This document shows positions 6,301-6,481 of a DNA stretch of 6,481 bases, one piece after another. The DNA is taken from contig JAHDIA010000365.1 of assembly GCA_020631035.1 (NCBI GenBank), positions 1-6,481 on the forward strand, given 5' to 3'. Both the position numbers and the translations under genes were made by a program. Under the pieces are notes generated by a model that was not told where the DNA came from, searched no databases, and saw nothing but the letters and a program-made list of their open reading frames with translations. Source of the stretch: Chitinophagales bacterium (GTDB lineage Bacteria; Bacteroidota; Bacteroidia; Chitinophagales; UBA2359). Numbering within the stretch: position 1 is the stretch's first letter; every line of letters starts with the position of its first letter.

Positions 6301-6481
6301 TATAGAAACGGATGGTAGTATTGATTTGACTACGACCAATGTCCCTGATGGTTTGTATACCATTGATTATGCTGGGGGGAACTTCCTCAACATTAGCATC
6401 ATTGGAGGAAGTGGGACCATCAGTGGGTTGTCAGCAGGCATGTACAATGATTTACAAATTACAGTAGCAGGTTGTACTTCC
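3353..6481 (+). CDS. Large multidomain secreted CUB/PPC/PKD protein, 3' partial
   Basis: Open to the window edge; 1043 residues are seen with no stop or shift. Domains: signal peptide 1-24; CUB domain 25-140; PPC-like domains about 157-300 and 302-426; an unnamed Cys-rich module 427-569; PKD-like module about 572-655; two 78-residue Ig-like repeats 656-733 and 735-812; a second copy of the unnamed module 813-967; the start of a SprB-like repeat from about 973 (SPCIETDGSI). The CUB part has six cysteines (28, 53, 78, 101, 117, 139) and the calcium-site residues of the cbCUB type: E72, D81 in YDYLDV, and D125 in SDGS. About 50 cysteines occur overall, nearly all encoded by TGT. GTG is chosen as start because it aligns with the ATG of the upstream paralogue (MN-x-x-IQF in both) and begins the signal peptide; an in-frame TAG lies at 3314-3316. 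Likely a cell-surface or secreted adhesin-type protein, perhaps exported by the type IX system. The C-terminal sorting domain, and any enzyme domain, would lie outside the window. Confidence 0.9.
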   Translation, partial: MNKYIQFLFYVLVFCCCFVGLQGQTVTCSGVFVDSGDTAGNYSNNENGILTLCPIDPSTDVIQVTFTSFDVEAGLGICAYDYLDVHNGDSDTDPFIGGPYCNDNVPTTFTSSDVTGCLTFTFVSDGSVTEAGWTADVSCVPIGTGGPNCDGATAPADNCVDATPLDLSQAFEGSTDCTYTVDEPYNGYNTGSPNGWCGSIENNSWLVFTASESMVDINFAVAAGPGCDDGVQYSLWEGTCGSLSLVGGVCENPISVPNAGTSSTLSLTGMVPGNQYYLMIDGFAGDLCEYTFEPVEGVVTCDNDLCADAIVLACGESITNGLQCATDMDAPVDCGTGGTANEGIWYQFTGTGDEIDLSVSNPGTDFSARIHVFTGSCGALTCVGSGTGNGTADVNFNSVNGTTYYIYVDGQAGAIGIFELSVTCTPIVTDCGSCATPNCSIVGIPTFDDRNYPPASCESPFVAGPATFYSYYTVLTDANGGVGIVQTNLVSPGGCGVATRTAVLYPVGSCPVSPVSPTSTNANGVASGFNPEWEGLTPNTNYIVRIETIVPAGCTLEEACTHYYGLPCLVPSTPTLSSGDITPCVGSTVTYTINGVADATTYTWNVTGGSITTGQGSTSITVNWGTSGAGNISVTADNSCGSSVALNQAITIQALDDVSFTYPATVCSSAANPTPISAPATAGGTWTVNNGGTIQNDGTLVLSSTTIGQTYTVTYTTTNECGNTASQSITIQDSDDTDFTYPSSVCTTDADPMPSSIPATSGGTWSVNNGASIQANGTLVLSTTTEGTTYTITYATTGTCSGSSTQSITVQDCVPASSPCNCASGVSCDGGTSDETTIINAYNNEDASNPSSYCYDLSGSAIPATDGLTYEFCYEYTHVGPGLEFAFNSLVSLTDVGNCLANSTITRTVYATGSCGTAITSTGTDANGWAVYSANIGQNFTICTSVTADAATCCGEYFSVCTYAYPICTDPILSAMGNDPSPCIETDGSIDLTTTNVPDGLYTIDYAGGNFLNISIIGGSGTISGLSAGMYNDLQITVAGCTS
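3425..3772 (+). other. CUB domain of the large secreted protein
   Basis: Residues 25-140 match the CUB beta-sandwich pattern: an opening VTCSG, G-x-Y-x-x-N-E at 46-52, FDVE at 69-72, YDYLDVHNG at 80-88, and SDGSVTEAGW at 124-133 before the last cysteine. E72, D81 and D125 fit the calcium-coordinating positions of calcium-binding CUB domains, which bind basic side chains of partner proteins. CUB modules are typically extracellular, in keeping with the signal peptide. Confidence 0.8.
4631..5059 (+). other. Unnamed Cys-rich module, copy 1
   Basis: Residues 427-569 form a module I cannot name. Landmarks are paired Cys near the start (DCGSCATPNC), an aromatic strand TFYSYYTV at 467-474, LYPVGSC at 504-510, T-N-A-N-G at 520-524 and a C-terminal ACTHYYG. 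The same order of landmarks recurs at residues 813-967, which supports a real, repeated domain. Its fold is probably all-beta, by inference from composition. Confidence 0.5.
5318..5788 (+). repeat. Two tandem 78-residue Ig-like repeats
   Basis: Residues 656-733 and 735-812 are gap-free tandem copies; by hand count 48 of 78 positions are identical (about 62%). Shared marks are FTYP near the start, V-C at positions 11-12, GGTW at 28-31, VNNG at 33-36, GTLVLS at 43-48 and QSIT near the end. Each copy has two cysteines in equivalent places, probably an intradomain disulfide. They resemble bacterial Ig/PKD-like spacer modules that extend surface proteins away from the cell. Confidence 0.75.
5789..6253 (+). 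other. Unnamed Cys-rich module, copy 2
   Basis: Residues 813-967 repeat the landmarks of residues 427-569: paired Cys at the start (PCNCASGVSC), an aromatic strand LTYEFCYEY, VYATGSC at 909-915, T-D-A-N-G at 924-928 and a Cys/aromatic end VCTYAYP. The spacing between the GSC and ANG marks differs by only one residue between the copies. The copies are clearly diverged, so the duplication is old or they were acquired separately. Confidence 0.5.

Noticed and set aside
1..6481. CRISPR array, tRNA, rRNA, insertion sequence or defence system
   Set aside because: No regularly spaced repeats, cloverleaf, ribosomal sequence, transposase or recognisable defence protein is visible on either strand.

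Overview
This window looks like a chromosomal piece from a member of the Bacteroidota, most likely the Saprospiria or a close relative. That placement is an inference. It rests on the AT-rich DNA, A-rich leaders without Shine-Dalgarno sequences in front of the genes, a TTG-N19-TATATTGT promoter candidate close to the Bacteroidota consensus, and secreted proteins built from Cys-rich CUB, PPC-like, PKD-like and SprB-like modules. No marker gene fixes the genus.

Layout: (1) 30-620, + strand, ribonuclease HII (rnhB), complete, starting at TTG. (2) 621-818, a convergent intergenic gap with only short duplications. (3) 819-1571, - strand, a small outer-membrane beta-barrel protein with a signal peptide. 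(4) 1572-2320, a 749-base gene-free stretch. It holds a stem-loop element ending in a T tract, a Flavo-1-like structured repeat, a leftward-facing intrinsic terminator, five same-strand copies of GCATTTA and a promoter candidate. (5) 2321-3316, + strand, a 331-residue secreted protein with two PPC-like domains. (6) 3353 to the window end, + strand, a large secreted multidomain protein of at least 1043 residues. It starts at GTG, is open through the right edge and has no stop or frameshift in my codon-by-codon translation.

The last two genes lie 36 bases apart in the same frame, share a related signal peptide and related beta-sandwich domains, and probably form one transcription unit. They look like a cell-surface or secreted adhesion-type module of the kind exported by Sec and often by the type IX system in this phylum. 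The type IX C-terminal sorting domain would lie beyond the window for the large protein and is not visible in the small one. rnhB is a housekeeping gene with clearly different codon choice. I see no mobile element, CRISPR array, tRNA, rRNA or defence system. The least explained items are an unnamed module present twice in the large protein and the set of structured elements in the 749-base gap.
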